The position numbers and the translations under genes are program-made. The notes under the pieces were generated by a model. It had not been told where the DNA came from and searched no databases. It saw only the letters and a list, made by a program, of their open reading frames with translations. Below are positions 1 through 7,088 of a DNA stretch of 17,449 nucleotides, piece after piece; within the stretch, counting starts at the first letter, position 1; every line of letters begins with the position of its first letter. The DNA is from an uncultured Spirochaetales bacterium (GTDB lineage Bacteria; Spirochaetota; Spirochaetia; Sphaerochaetales; Sphaerochaetaceae), in assembly GCA_934276485.1 (NCBI GenBank), contig CAKQTE010000029.1, positions 1 to 17,449 on the forward strand. Reading direction: 5' to 3'.

Positions 1-30
1 TAAAACTTCCCCAATTTATTGTACTATAGA
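1..30. repeat. Left terminal inverted repeat of the IS
   Basis: Begins TAAAACTTCCCCAAT and pairs with 1802-1831 in inverted orientation. The first 15 bases are perfect, and mismatches fall only at positions 16, 17 and 22. The transposase stop codon is inside it. Confidence 0.9.
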
Positions 31-1592
31 GTCTCTGAAACAGGATTCTTTCTAGGTCTACCTCTCTTTTTCTTTGGTGCACTTGGATCAGGAAGAGGCT
101 TGGTTCTCTTTCTTCCTCTCTTCTTAGGCTCTGGCTTTTTAGCCGGTATAGAGAGTCCTAGCGCCTCGAGCTCAGGGAATACTCCTTCACTAACATTCTT
201 CCAATACTTATCGTCAGAGCTGGCAGGATCAGGAGCATCAACTTTTCTCCAGCTATCTGTCAAGTCTTCCATCAAGTCGCTATAAGAAAGCTTTTTTAAC
301 AATTCTGCATTCTCAAACTTGTTAACTATCCTTGTAGAAATAAGAGTAGCAATGAAGTTGACAAACTCGCTTCCAATCAATGAGAAGTCACCTTGCTGCC
401 TTGTCCTATCAAGACATTCATCGCTCTTGTAGTGCCTGAACACAAGCTCAAGAAGCCACCTCCTCTCATAGCATTGGTAAATAGTAAGTGGCTCTGCATC
501 CAGGTCCGACTCAAATACGATCAGTCCTGACTTTTCAAGTGTTTCATTGAAGTCATCAATGGAAAATTTATCTTTGTTCTTGTCAAAGAATCCATTCTCT
601 TCACCATGGGCTTTGCTCATGTCTTTGTAGGAATAAAGGAACCTTCCACCTTTTATTTGCTTCTTCTTGTAAAGAATTCTTTTCGTAACTCCAGTAAGAG
701 CACCTTCCCATGAGAGCATATCATTGCTTTTAATTCTGGAGTCTGACCTTTTTAGTGGAATCAGAAAGTGCAAGTCCGGATGTTCCTTTAGATCATTCGC
801 TATTTTTGAAGACGGGAATCCTTTATCAGCTACTACTATACCTTTATATATATGGTTGTGGTTAATAAAAGCTGAAAAGCTTGTTCCATCGATGAAGTTG
901 CCTCTGAACACTTCAGCACATATTGGTTCTCGCTTTTCAATATCATAAGCATAAAGAACAGATAGGTCCTTGCATCCTTTTATTCTTGCTTTGTGGGAAT
1001 ACGAAGATAAGTCATTAACAATACTTGTGTCTTGCTTAAGTGTTCCATCAATTGCTATATGCTCATCCTCTCCTATAGCTTTCATTCTAAGCTCATAGAA
1101 CTTCTCTCTCTTCCTACCATCCTCTCCAATCTTTTCAAATAGTGTACCTACAGTATTCTCACTTAATGCAAGATTCGGATACCAATGGCTAAAGAAAGTC
1201 CTACTATATCTATTGGCAATTCTTCCAGCTACAATACCTGGCTTTATTATTCTTATTGCAGCAATAACAAATATTCTTATTGCATCAGAGAGCTCATAAG
1301 CACTAAGTAAGTCATTAACTACATCTTCAGACAAATCTTTTATAAGCTTGCTTGAACCATATGAAAGTGCATCCGGACCTTTAGCTGCTGTCTTCTCTTC
1401 AAGAGAGACATATTTACCTTCAATGATATGACCAATAATCTTTCCATTCATTGGTTGAGGGTTTCCACCACTGACATAGGTAACACCTCTTCTTTCCCTA
1501 ACGGCATAGCGATAGACAGTAGCATTACCTGTATCGATGACAACTGTATTCTTTGGTCTTTCAACTTTTCTTATTTCTTCTGGTACACTCAT
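24..1592 (-). CDS. DDE transposase, IS4 superfamily (IS1634-like)
   Basis: A 522-residue transposase that would cut and join the IS ends by an RNase H-like DDE reaction. The acidic triad appears as D182 in IAIDGT, D256 in VVADKGF and E382. The glutamate sits in a perfect IS4-family Y-(2)-R-(3)-E-(6)-K signature (Y375, R378, E382, K389, in YERRWLLELVFRHYK). The catalytic domain runs from about 175 to 420. The C-terminal tail (about 485-522) is very basic and contains a canonical AT-hook core, RGRPRK at 510-515, and a second similar patch, KKRGRKR, near 490-496. The ATG at 1590-1592 is preceded by AAGAAGG at a suitable distance. The frame is intact, so the enzyme is probably functional. The exact IS family needs an ISfinder comparison. 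Confidence 0.93.
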   Translation of the reverse strand: MSVPEEIRKVERPKNTVVIDTGNATVYRYAVRERRGVTYVSGGNPQPMNGKIIGHIIEGKYVSLEEKTAAKGPDALSYGSSKLIKDLSEDVVNDLLSAYELSDAIRIFVIAAIRIIKPGIVAGRIANRYSRTFFSHWYPNLALSENTVGTLFEKIGEDGRKREKFYELRMKAIGEDEHIAIDGTLKQDTSIVNDLSSYSHKARIKGCKDLSVLYAYDIEKREPICAEVFRGNFIDGTSFSAFINHNHIYKGIVVADKGFPSSKIANDLKEHPDLHFLIPLKRSDSRIKSNDMLSWEGALTGVTKRILYKKKQIKGGRFLYSYKDMSKAHGEENGFFDKNKDKFSIDDFNETLEKSGLIVFESDLDAEPLTIYQCYERRWLLELVFRHYKSDECLDRTRQQGDFSLIGSEFVNFIATLISTRIVNKFENAELLKKLSYSDLMEDLTDSWRKVDAPDPASSDDKYWKNVSEGVFPELEALGLSIPAKKPEPKKRGRKRTKPLPDPSAPKKKRGRPRKNPVSETL

Positions 1593-1607
1593 AATAAGCC
1601 TTCTTTA

Positions 1608-1641
1608 ATATAGGACAATAATAACATATATTGTCCTATAT
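1608..1641 (-). promoter_or_regulatory. Perfect 13-bp inverted repeat in the transposase leader
   Basis: Arms 1608-1620 (ATATAGGACAATA) and 1629-1641 are perfect inverted copies around the 8-nt spacer ATAACATA. The element lies 16 bp upstream of the transposase ATG. In RNA it would form a stable hairpin just before the ribosome site. In DNA it could be a dimer binding site. Many IS elements use such structures to stop outside transcripts from expressing the transposase; that role here is inferred. Confidence 0.6.
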
Positions 1642-1710
1642 ATAAAGAGGTGATTAACAAAATCGGAAAGAATATCTCAATACCCTCAAGGGGGTAGTAC
1701 ACAGCAAAGC

Positions 1711-1750
1711 AAGCCTTCCTTGACAGAAATTATCAATCAGAGGAAGGCTT
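1711..1750. repeat. 10-bp inverted repeat in the IS right end
   Basis: AAGCCTTCCT at 1711-1720 and its inverted copy AGGAAGGCTT at 1741-1750 surround a 20-nt loop. No T-run follows on either strand, so it is not a standard intrinsic terminator. It lies in the untranslated 239 bp between the transposase start and the right terminal repeat. Confidence 0.55.
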
Positions 1751-1801
1751 TGAATTAAAAATCATCGATTAAAGTGCTGAAATAGTGTTTTACTTAGGTT
1801 T

Positions 1802-1831
1802 TCTATAGTTCAATGGATTGGGGAAGTTTTA
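1802..1831. repeat. Right terminal inverted repeat of the IS
   Basis: Ends GGGGAAGTTTTA, the inverted copy of the left end, with 27 of 30 bases matching. This sets the IS boundary at 1831, or at 1832 if the matching outer A/T pair is counted. Confidence 0.9.
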
Positions 1832-1904
1832 TATATTATTTGTTGCTAATTTAACCCAATATTGAAAAATGGGTTCATAAAGGAACTCATAGTGAGAAAT
1901 AGAA

Positions 1905-2118
1905 TTATTTCAATGTGTAATCTGCTCTGCAATATATGAAGTAGTACAGAAGAAGACAAACATTTCAAAGAAGAGGCAATACTATCTGGCATTGCAATTG
2001 GACGCGCAACTTGGGGTAGCACCACTACTACTCTTTTATTAGCATATTCTGGAAGCTATATTGCACTACTTATGGTCTTTATGGCTGCACTTTAGCAATT
2101 GAAATTGCCAAAGCATAA
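1905..2118 (+). pseudogene. YibE/F-family membrane protein remnant, frameshifted
   Basis: Pieces of a YibE/F-like multi-spanning membrane protein occur in successive reading frames. One frame (from 1926) reads SAIYEVVQKKTNISKK. The next (1970-2093) reads EEAILSGIAIGRATWG, then STTTTLLLAYSGSYIALLMV and FMAAL before a stop at 2094. A third (2095-2118) reads AIEIAKA and a stop. The order matches the conserved C-terminal part of YibE/F proteins: an SIaSaiyE-type helix, then the SG..IG..T..TLLLAY.G helix. No start codon or N-terminal part is present, and the IS right end lies only about 75 bp upstream. I infer that the gene was interrupted or deleted and has since decayed. The family assignment rests on remembered motifs and is moderately sure. 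Confidence 0.6.
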
Positions 2119-2318
2119 ATTCGTCATTTATTCTATTTCAAATTTACCCACACCGGGATTAAGTCAAATAATAGATGTACTCCAATTGCCATTATCAATA
2201 ATAGGTTATTCATTGAAAAACCATCAACTTAACAGATACTTACGGGGAGAGAACAACATCATAAAAAACAGGAGTTATCGTTACAGAAATTGAAAAAAAT
2301 ACAATAATTGTATCGATA

Positions 2319-2348
2319 ACTTGATAAATCAAGTCATTGTTTTATAAT
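2319..2348 (+). promoter_or_regulatory. Promoter of the DUF4143 ATPase gene with overlapping palindrome
   Basis: A -35 box TTGATA (2321-2326), a 16-bp spacer and a perfect -10 box TATAAT (2343-2348) lie just before the ATG at 2371. The -35 is embedded in ACTTGAT-AA-ATCAAGT (2319-2334), a perfect inverted repeat with 7-bp arms. Such a position would suit a repressor site. A second small palindrome, ACAATAATTGT, lies at 2301-2311. Confidence 0.65.
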
Positions 2349-2370
2349 AATTCAATCAAGGAGTTGTATT

Positions 2371-3600
2371 ATGAAACTTTATAAACGAGAGAAATATCTA
2401 TCTAGAATGCGAGCGTTTTTCCATGACGATGACATCATCAAGGTCATTACAGGTATTCGAAGATGCGGAAAATCCTGTCTTATGGAAACCATTGCCGAGG
2501 AATTGAAAGACTCCGGCATTACAGAAAGCAACATCGTTTATATCGATCTAGACAAGAGAGAAAATAGAAATGTAAAAACAGCTGACCAGTTAGAGTCCTT
2601 GATTGAATCTTCTACTCAGATGGATGGAATGAAATATCTCTTCATCGACGAAATACAAAATGTCAAAGGTTTTGAGGAAGTAATCAATGGCTTTAGGACA
2701 GAAGGGGGATATTCAATTTTCATTACAGGTTCAAACTCCTACCTACTCAGTGGTGAACTAGTCACAAAACTAACAGGAAGATACCTTGAATTCGAGATGT
2801 TTCCTCTGACATTTGATGAATATGAAGAAATAAAAAGATTCTACGGTAAAGATATTAATGCAAACTCTGAAATAGAACTGAACAACTACATCTTGGAAGG
2901 TGGATTTCCGCGAACTGTTCAAATTGACAATCTTTCTGATAAAAGGACATATGTAAGAGGCATTATTGACGAAATCTTTGAAAAAGACATCAAAAGAAGA
3001 GTCAAGATAAAAGATATTCAATCTTTTGAGCTAGTCCGAAATTACATTATCAACAACTATGGTGCAACAACTAGTATTAATAGGCTTCATGAAGCTTTGG
3101 CCAAAAATGGGATGACCGTCAGCCGTGCAACTGTAACACGATATATTCAAATTTTGATAGACGCAAAAATTCTATATGAATGTAAACGATTTGATATAAA
3201 ATCTAAAAAGTCACTTTCTGGCGAACAAAAATTCTACATCGCAGATTTGAGTTTTTATTTTGCATTAAACACAGACAATCGAATTAATTATGGGCCTGCA
3301 TTGGAAAATATCGTATATCTATATGCTAGAAGCCTTGATTATGCAGTCAGCGTTGGCCGCATAGGAACACTAGAATGCGACTTCATTCTTCGCGATTTCG
3401 ATATGGACTATGCCTATGTGCAGGTTGCATACAAAATGCTGCAGAGTAAAGATACTGAAGATCGCGAATATCGACCATTAGAAAGGATAAGAGACAATTA
3501 CAGAAAATATGTCATGACTACCGATTACATGATACAAAAACGAAATGGCATCAGCCATGTCAATCTAATGGATTTTATTGGTCATGGACTAAGGTTCTAA
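2371..3600 (+). CDS. AAA-type ATPase with DUF4143 domain
   Basis: A 409-residue ATP-binding protein of the AAA/DUF4143 family, common in gut bacteria and archaea, with no firmly established role. The Walker A motif is GIRRCGKS (28-35) and Walker B is YLFIDEIQN (89-97). ITGSNSYLLSGEL near 118-130 is the family's sensor-like stretch, and the conserved LTGRYLEFEMFPLTFDEY follows. A winged-helix-like region and the DUF4143 nuclease-like domain fill roughly 200-390. Length is normal for the family. AAGGAG seven bases before the ATG and the promoter upstream fix the start. It stands alone on the plus strand, convergent with the liv operon. Some members have been discussed as mobile or defence-linked, but nothing here supports a specific role. 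Confidence 0.9.
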   Translation: MKLYKREKYLSRMRAFFHDDDIIKVITGIRRCGKSCLMETIAEELKDSGITESNIVYIDLDKRENRNVKTADQLESLIESSTQMDGMKYLFIDEIQNVKGFEEVINGFRTEGGYSIFITGSNSYLLSGELVTKLTGRYLEFEMFPLTFDEYEEIKRFYGKDINANSEIELNNYILEGGFPRTVQIDNLSDKRTYVRGIIDEIFEKDIKRRVKIKDIQSFELVRNYIINNYGATTSINRLHEALAKNGMTVSRATVTRYIQILIDAKILYECKRFDIKSKKSLSGEQKFYIADLSFYFALNTDNRINYGPALENIVYLYARSLDYAVSVGRIGTLECDFILRDFDMDYAYVQVAYKMLQSKDTEDREYRPLERIRDNYRKYVMTTDYMIQKRNGISHVNLMDFIGHGLRF

Positions 3601-3712
3601 TTAACATCAAAAGATCTAGTTAAATATAATTCAGTCCGACTCTGGAATTATCGTACCAAAAGAATTGAAGGATTTGTATTTGCAGAGAAAGCAAGAAGTT
3701 GAATTGATTTAT

Positions 3713-3735
3713 CTAGCTCCAAACAATGGAGCTAG
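3713..3735. terminator. Possible bidirectional terminator between converging genes
   Basis: CTAGCTCC (3713-3720) and GGAGCTAG (3728-3735) form a perfect 8-bp stem with a 7-nt loop. It lies 12 bp past the livF stop codon and about 110 bp past the end of the DUF4143 gene, where two converging transcripts should end. Neither side has a clean run of U, so termination strength is uncertain. Confidence 0.45.
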
Positions 3736-3746
3736 GAGTTTCTAGA

Positions 3747-4460
3747 TTATTCAGATGCCCTCTTTCCCAAATATGCTGCAGAAATATCAGGATCTGACAG
3801 AAGTGCTTTTCCACTACCTTCCTTAACAATATTTCCATTTTCCAAGACATAGCAATAATCACAGATTGCAAGTGACTTGTTTGCATTCTGTTCTACAAGC
3901 AGAACCGTTGTTCCTTGTTTCTTGATATCCTGAATGATATCAAATACATCACGAACAACAATTGGAGCCAATCCTAGAGAAGGTTCATCAAGCATCAAAA
4001 GCTTTGGCTTAGACATAAGCGCACGGCTTATTGCTAGCATCTGCTGCTCCCCACCGGACAACGTTCCTGCATCCTGATGTTTTCTCTCTCCAAGACGAGG
4101 AAACAATTCAAACTGTTTTTGTATCTCTTCTTTGACATTGATATCCTTTACAGAGAAAGCCCCAAGACGAAGATTTTCCTCTACAGTAAGACCAGCAAAA
4201 ATCCTACGCCCTTCAGGAACTTGCACTACCCCTTTCTTTACAATCTGATTACTCGCAGACGAAAGCTTCTCGCCATTAAATGTAACAGTTCCATTTCTCT
4301 TAACCATTCCACTTATAGCGTTTATAAGAGTGGTCTTTCCAGCTCCATTAGAACCAATGAGAGCGGTGATCTGCCCCTCTTCTACATTCAAGGAAACTCC
4401 ATGGAGAGCTTCAATATAGCCATAAGATACATATAGATCCTTTACTTCCAATAGTGCCAT
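3747..4460 (-). CDS. livF: Branched-chain amino-acid type ABC transporter ATPase LivF
   Basis: A 237-residue ATPase, one of the two nucleotide-binding subunits that power the LivHM membrane channel from the cytoplasmic side. Walker A is GSNGAGKTT (36-44), the ABC signature is LSGGEQQ (134-140), and Walker B is LLMLDEPS (154-161). The VPEGRRIFAGLTVEENL stretch and LLVEQNA near the H-loop are characteristic of LivF rather than LivG. It is the last gene of the operon. The ATG is 3 bp past the livG stop, and its ribosome site GAGGAGGAA overlaps the livG end, which indicates coupled translation. A hairpin follows the stop codon. Confidence 0.95.
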   Translation of the reverse strand: MALLEVKDLYVSYGYIEALHGVSLNVEEGQITALIGSNGAGKTTLINAISGMVKRNGTVTFNGEKLSSASNQIVKKGVVQVPEGRRIFAGLTVEENLRLGAFSVKDINVKEEIQKQFELFPRLGERKHQDAGTLSGGEQQMLAISRALMSKPKLLMLDEPSLGLAPIVVRDVFDIIQDIKKQGTTVLLVEQNANKSLAICDYCYVLENGNIVKEGSGKALLSDPDISAAYLGKRASE

Positions 4461-4463
4461 GGC

Positions 4464-5243
4464 TTATTCCTCCTCTCCCAAATATGCGGCAAGAACATCA
4501 GGATTGACTTGAATCTCTGCAGGTGTTCCCTTTGCAATGGTTTTGCCAAAGTTCTGAACATAGAGATAGTTACATAGGTTCATTACCAAATCCATTCTAT
4601 GTTCAATTACTATCAACGCAAGAGTTGGATATATCGCTTTGATCTCCTTGAGAAAATCAACAAGTTGCAAAACCTCTTCAGGGTTTAAGCCTGCTGCAGG
4701 TTCATCAAGAAGAAGCAGCTTGGGCTTGGATACCAAAGCTCTAGCGATCTCAACTCTTCTCTGAATGCCATATGGTAGGCTTGTAGCAAGAGTATCTGCA
4801 TAGCAATCCAGCTTCAACAGCTTGAGTGTTTCAAATGCAACTTCGGCTATTCTTTTTTCTTCTTTCTGTCTTCTAGGTAAATGAAGAACTGCTTCAGAAA
4901 TAGAGTACTTACCACCATGATCTAGGGCAACTTTAACATTGTCCAAAACAGATAGACCCGAGAATAGTCTTATGTTCTGGAATGTTCTAGACATTCCCAT
5001 CCTAGCAACTGCAACTTGATCGCAATCATCAATTGATTGACCTAGGAAGCATATCGTTCCTGCTGTCTGTTTATAGATTCTGGTAAATACATTATAGATA
5101 GTGGTCTTTCCAGCTCCATTAGGACCTATGATGCCATAAGTAATTCCCTCTTTGACATCCATATTAAAATGATCAACGGCCTTTACACCACCAAAGTACA
5201 TACATATGTCATTACATGTCAGAATTGATTCAGAGTTGTTCAC
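4464..5243 (-). CDS. livG: Branched-chain amino-acid type ABC transporter ATPase LivG
   Basis: A 259-residue ATPase, partner of LivF. Walker A is GPNGAGKTT (40-48), SRTFQNIRLF near 85-94 is a LivG hallmark, the signature is the LivG variant LPYGIQR (156-162), and Walker B is LLLLDEP (176-182). The start chosen is GTG at 5241-5243, because AAGGAGGAG lies just before it and because it overlaps the livM stop as GTGA. The open frame runs 19 codons further upstream to an ATG, but that extension would lie inside livM and has no homology to the family. Confidence 0.94.
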   Translation of the reverse strand: MNNSESILTCNDICMYFGGVKAVDHFNMDVKEGITYGIIGPNGAGKTTIYNVFTRIYKQTAGTICFLGQSIDDCDQVAVARMGMSRTFQNIRLFSGLSVLDNVKVALDHGGKYSISEAVLHLPRRQKEEKRIAEVAFETLKLLKLDCYADTLATSLPYGIQRRVEIARALVSKPKLLLLDEPAAGLNPEEVLQLVDFLKEIKAIYPTLALIVIEHRMDLVMNLCNYLYVQNFGKTIAKGTPAEIQVNPDVLAAYLGEEE

Positions 5244-6139
5244 TTTCCACTCCTCCTTGTTGCGCAGATGCGCTTTAAAAATCCAACAAGGCCCTTCCAT
5301 GTAAACTCTTTTGTTCCCATAACCCCATTTGGCCTAAAGTTGATTACAAGAAGAATCAACAATCCATAAATTACAGTTCTGAATTCTTGAAGACTTACAC
5401 CGAATATCTTAACAGTACGTAAAGTCTCCGGAATCAACTTCAATAAGAATGCAGCAAGAGCAGATCCTGTCAACGAGTTAGTACCTCCAAAGAACAGGAA
5501 TATTTGCATCTCTGCAGATAGATTCCACGAAAATCCATCTGGGGTAATAACTCTATTTTTCAAACCATAGAGTATGCCTGCCAATCCACAGATAATAGAA
5601 CCAATAACATATACCTTTATCTTGAGATGGTATACATCGACACCAAAACTCTTTGCAGCTGTTTCATCTGTCTTAAGGGCAATACACATGCGTCCAAAAC
5701 GAGATTTCTTTAATGACCATGCAAAGAAAAGAACAAAGATCGTAATACCAATTATAAGCCAGAATACATTCTTGACTTTTGGAATTCTGGAAAAACCAAT
5801 GGATCCATTTGTGTATTTATCCAGCATGATGATAATCGAAGACATCATCTCACCAAATCCCATTGTGATAAGAGCGAAATAGTCTTTCCTTAGCTTTAAT
5901 GTAGGAACTGCAATTACATAAGCACATAGTCCGCTTACTGCAAGACCTAAAACAGATGTAACAAGAAGAGGAAGACCGAACATCTTTGCAACAACAAATG
6001 TAATATAGGCACTGATTGCCATATATGCAGCTTGTCCAAGACTAAACATTCCAGCTAGAGATGTGATGATAAATACTCCAGTAACACCAATGACTGAAAT
6101 GCAGCTGTTCATGATAAGACCTAACTGATAGTTATTCAT
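5240..6139 (-). CDS. livM: Branched-chain amino-acid type ABC transporter permease LivM
   Basis: A 299-residue inner-membrane permease with about eight to nine hydrophobic segments. It pairs with LivH to form the channel. Family marks include MFSLGQAAYMAISAYITF near 38-55, TLKLRKDYFALITMGFGEM near 83-100 and GGTNSLTGSALAAFLL near 220. ATG at 6137-6139 is preceded by GAGGAA at proper spacing; an upstream in-frame ATG would overlap livH and adds a non-hydrophobic tail. The stop overlaps the livG GTG by 4 bp, and the livH stop is 10 bp upstream. Confidence 0.94.
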   Translation of the reverse strand: MNNYQLGLIMNSCISVIGVTGVFIITSLAGMFSLGQAAYMAISAYITFVVAKMFGLPLLVTSVLGLAVSGLCAYVIAVPTLKLRKDYFALITMGFGEMMSSIIIMLDKYTNGSIGFSRIPKVKNVFWLIIGITIFVLFFAWSLKKSRFGRMCIALKTDETAAKSFGVDVYHLKIKVYVIGSIICGLAGILYGLKNRVITPDGFSWNLSAEMQIFLFFGGTNSLTGSALAAFLLKLIPETLRTVKIFGVSLQEFRTVIYGLLILLVINFRPNGVMGTKEFTWKGLVGFLKRICATRRSGK

Positions 6140-6149
6140 ACTTGATTCC

Positions 6150-7031
6150 TCACACTTTTTCTTTCGCAAACTTTCCTGAAATGCCCTGTGGTCGAACAAA
6201 TAGGAAAAGCAGCATGACAACGAAAGTCATAACAGGCGTCGAGAGAGAACCAAACTGAAAAGTCCAGAACATTTCAATAACACCAAGGGCAAAAGCTGCC
6301 ACTATTGCGCCCCCTAGGCTACCTAATCCTCCAATGACAGAAGCTATGAATCCTTTGACCATCATAGTCTGTCCTAGATCTGGGTAAACACCATATTTAC
6401 ATCCAAGCAAGACTCCTGAAACACCAGCTAGGCATCCTGCGATCGAGAAGATCATGACAAGAATCAAGCTCGAGTTGATTCCCATGAGCTTACTAGTATC
6501 AGGATTGATGGCGACAGCTCTCATTGCAAGCCCTATCTTTGTCTTGTTGATAAGGAACATCAAAGAAGCAAGAAGAACTACGGATATAACAAGAATCATG
6601 GTATCCATCTTTGATACTTTCAAATAGCCAACATTGAATGTTGTTGTTTTGAATATCATTGGGAATGCAAGAGGGTTCTTGCTGAAAAACACGTTCAATA
6701 CTGACGTGATAATTATCGAGATTGTTAAAGAGGCCAAGAAATAATAGATATTTGGACTCTTATGTTTTCTTATGCTCTTATAGGCAATCAAATCCAAGAA
6801 AAGAGCAAAAAGGATTCCAGAGATTGCTGTAACGATAATCGTAACCCATATTGGAGGAGGATTATCAAAGCTAGCCTGGAAAAAATAGCCGATGAAGGCA
6901 CAAGCGCTGATCATTCCGCCATGGGCGAAATTACTGAATTTCAAAACACTGAATACAATAGCAAAACCTACTGCTATCAAAGCGTAGACTGCTCCTAGAC
7001 ATATTCCATTAATTAAAAGCTGCAACCACAT
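6150..7031 (-). CDS. livH: Branched-chain amino-acid type ABC transporter permease LivH
   Basis: A 293-residue inner-membrane permease, the second channel subunit. It starts LLINGICLGAVYALIAVGFA, the standard LivH opening, and ends with GGLGSLGGAIVAAFALGVIE and FLFVRPQGISG, which are also family marks. The ATG at 7029-7031 matches family starts. A TTG 17 codons upstream is open but lies inside the hairpin between livK and livH and would encode a non-family extension. The ribosome site before the ATG is weak. Together with the upstream hairpin, this suggests less permease than binding protein is made. Confidence 0.93.
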   Translation of the reverse strand: MWLQLLINGICLGAVYALIAVGFAIVFSVLKFSNFAHGGMISACAFIGYFFQASFDNPPPIWVTIIVTAISGILFALFLDLIAYKSIRKHKSPNIYYFLASLTISIIITSVLNVFFSKNPLAFPMIFKTTTFNVGYLKVSKMDTMILVISVVLLASLMFLINKTKIGLAMRAVAINPDTSKLMGINSSLILVMIFSIAGCLAGVSGVLLGCKYGVYPDLGQTMMVKGFIASVIGGLGSLGGAIVAAFALGVIEMFWTFQFGSLSTPVMTFVVMLLFLFVRPQGISGKFAKEKV

Positions 7032-7055
7032 TTTTACTGATATCTTATAGGATTG

Positions 7056-7080
7056 GTCCGGAGGAATAATTCCCCCGGAC
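7056..7080 (-). promoter_or_regulatory. Strong intercistronic hairpin between livK and livH
   Basis: In the operon mRNA, arms 7080-7070 and 7066-7056 pair over 11 bp (one G-U pair) around a 3-nt loop. The stem is GC-rich (CCGG core). No U-run follows, so it is unlikely to be a full terminator. Hairpins after a binding-protein gene commonly protect the upstream message and lower permease expression; that role is inferred here. Confidence 0.6.
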
Positions 7081-7088
7081 AATTGTCA

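Larger units (their letters stand above)
1..1831 (-). mobile_element. Complete insertion sequence, IS4/IS1634-type, about 1.83 kb
   Basis: A full IS bounded by terminal inverted repeats at 1-30 and 1802-1831 that match at 27 of 30 positions. It carries one transposase gene on the minus strand. The transposase stop codon (24-26) lies inside the left repeat. The 239 bp between the transposase start and the right end hold two strong inverted repeats and no second gene. The outer base on each side (a at 17354 in the second copy, t at 1832 here) would extend the repeat to 31 bp. The left flank of this copy is outside the window, so no target-site duplication can be tested for it. Length and single-ORF layout fit the IS4 superfamily; the IS1634 assignment is an inference from protein length and style. 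Confidence 0.9.

Noticed and set aside
2099..2293. Open frame of 64 codons on the plus strand
   Set aside because: It has a non-ATG start with no ribosome site and no recognisable family, and it begins inside the YibE/F remnant.
2371..3600. DUF4143 ATPase as part of a defence island or toxin-antitoxin pair
   Set aside because: No nuclease, antitoxin or other defence gene adjoins it. It is a stand-alone gene with its own promoter.
3620..3745. Open stretch of 41 codons on the plus strand after the DUF4143 gene (contains SDSGIIVPKELKDLYLQRKQ)
   Set aside because: No ATG, GTG or TTG start has a ribosome site, and the stretch runs through the likely terminator hairpin. It may be a gene relic but cannot be supported.
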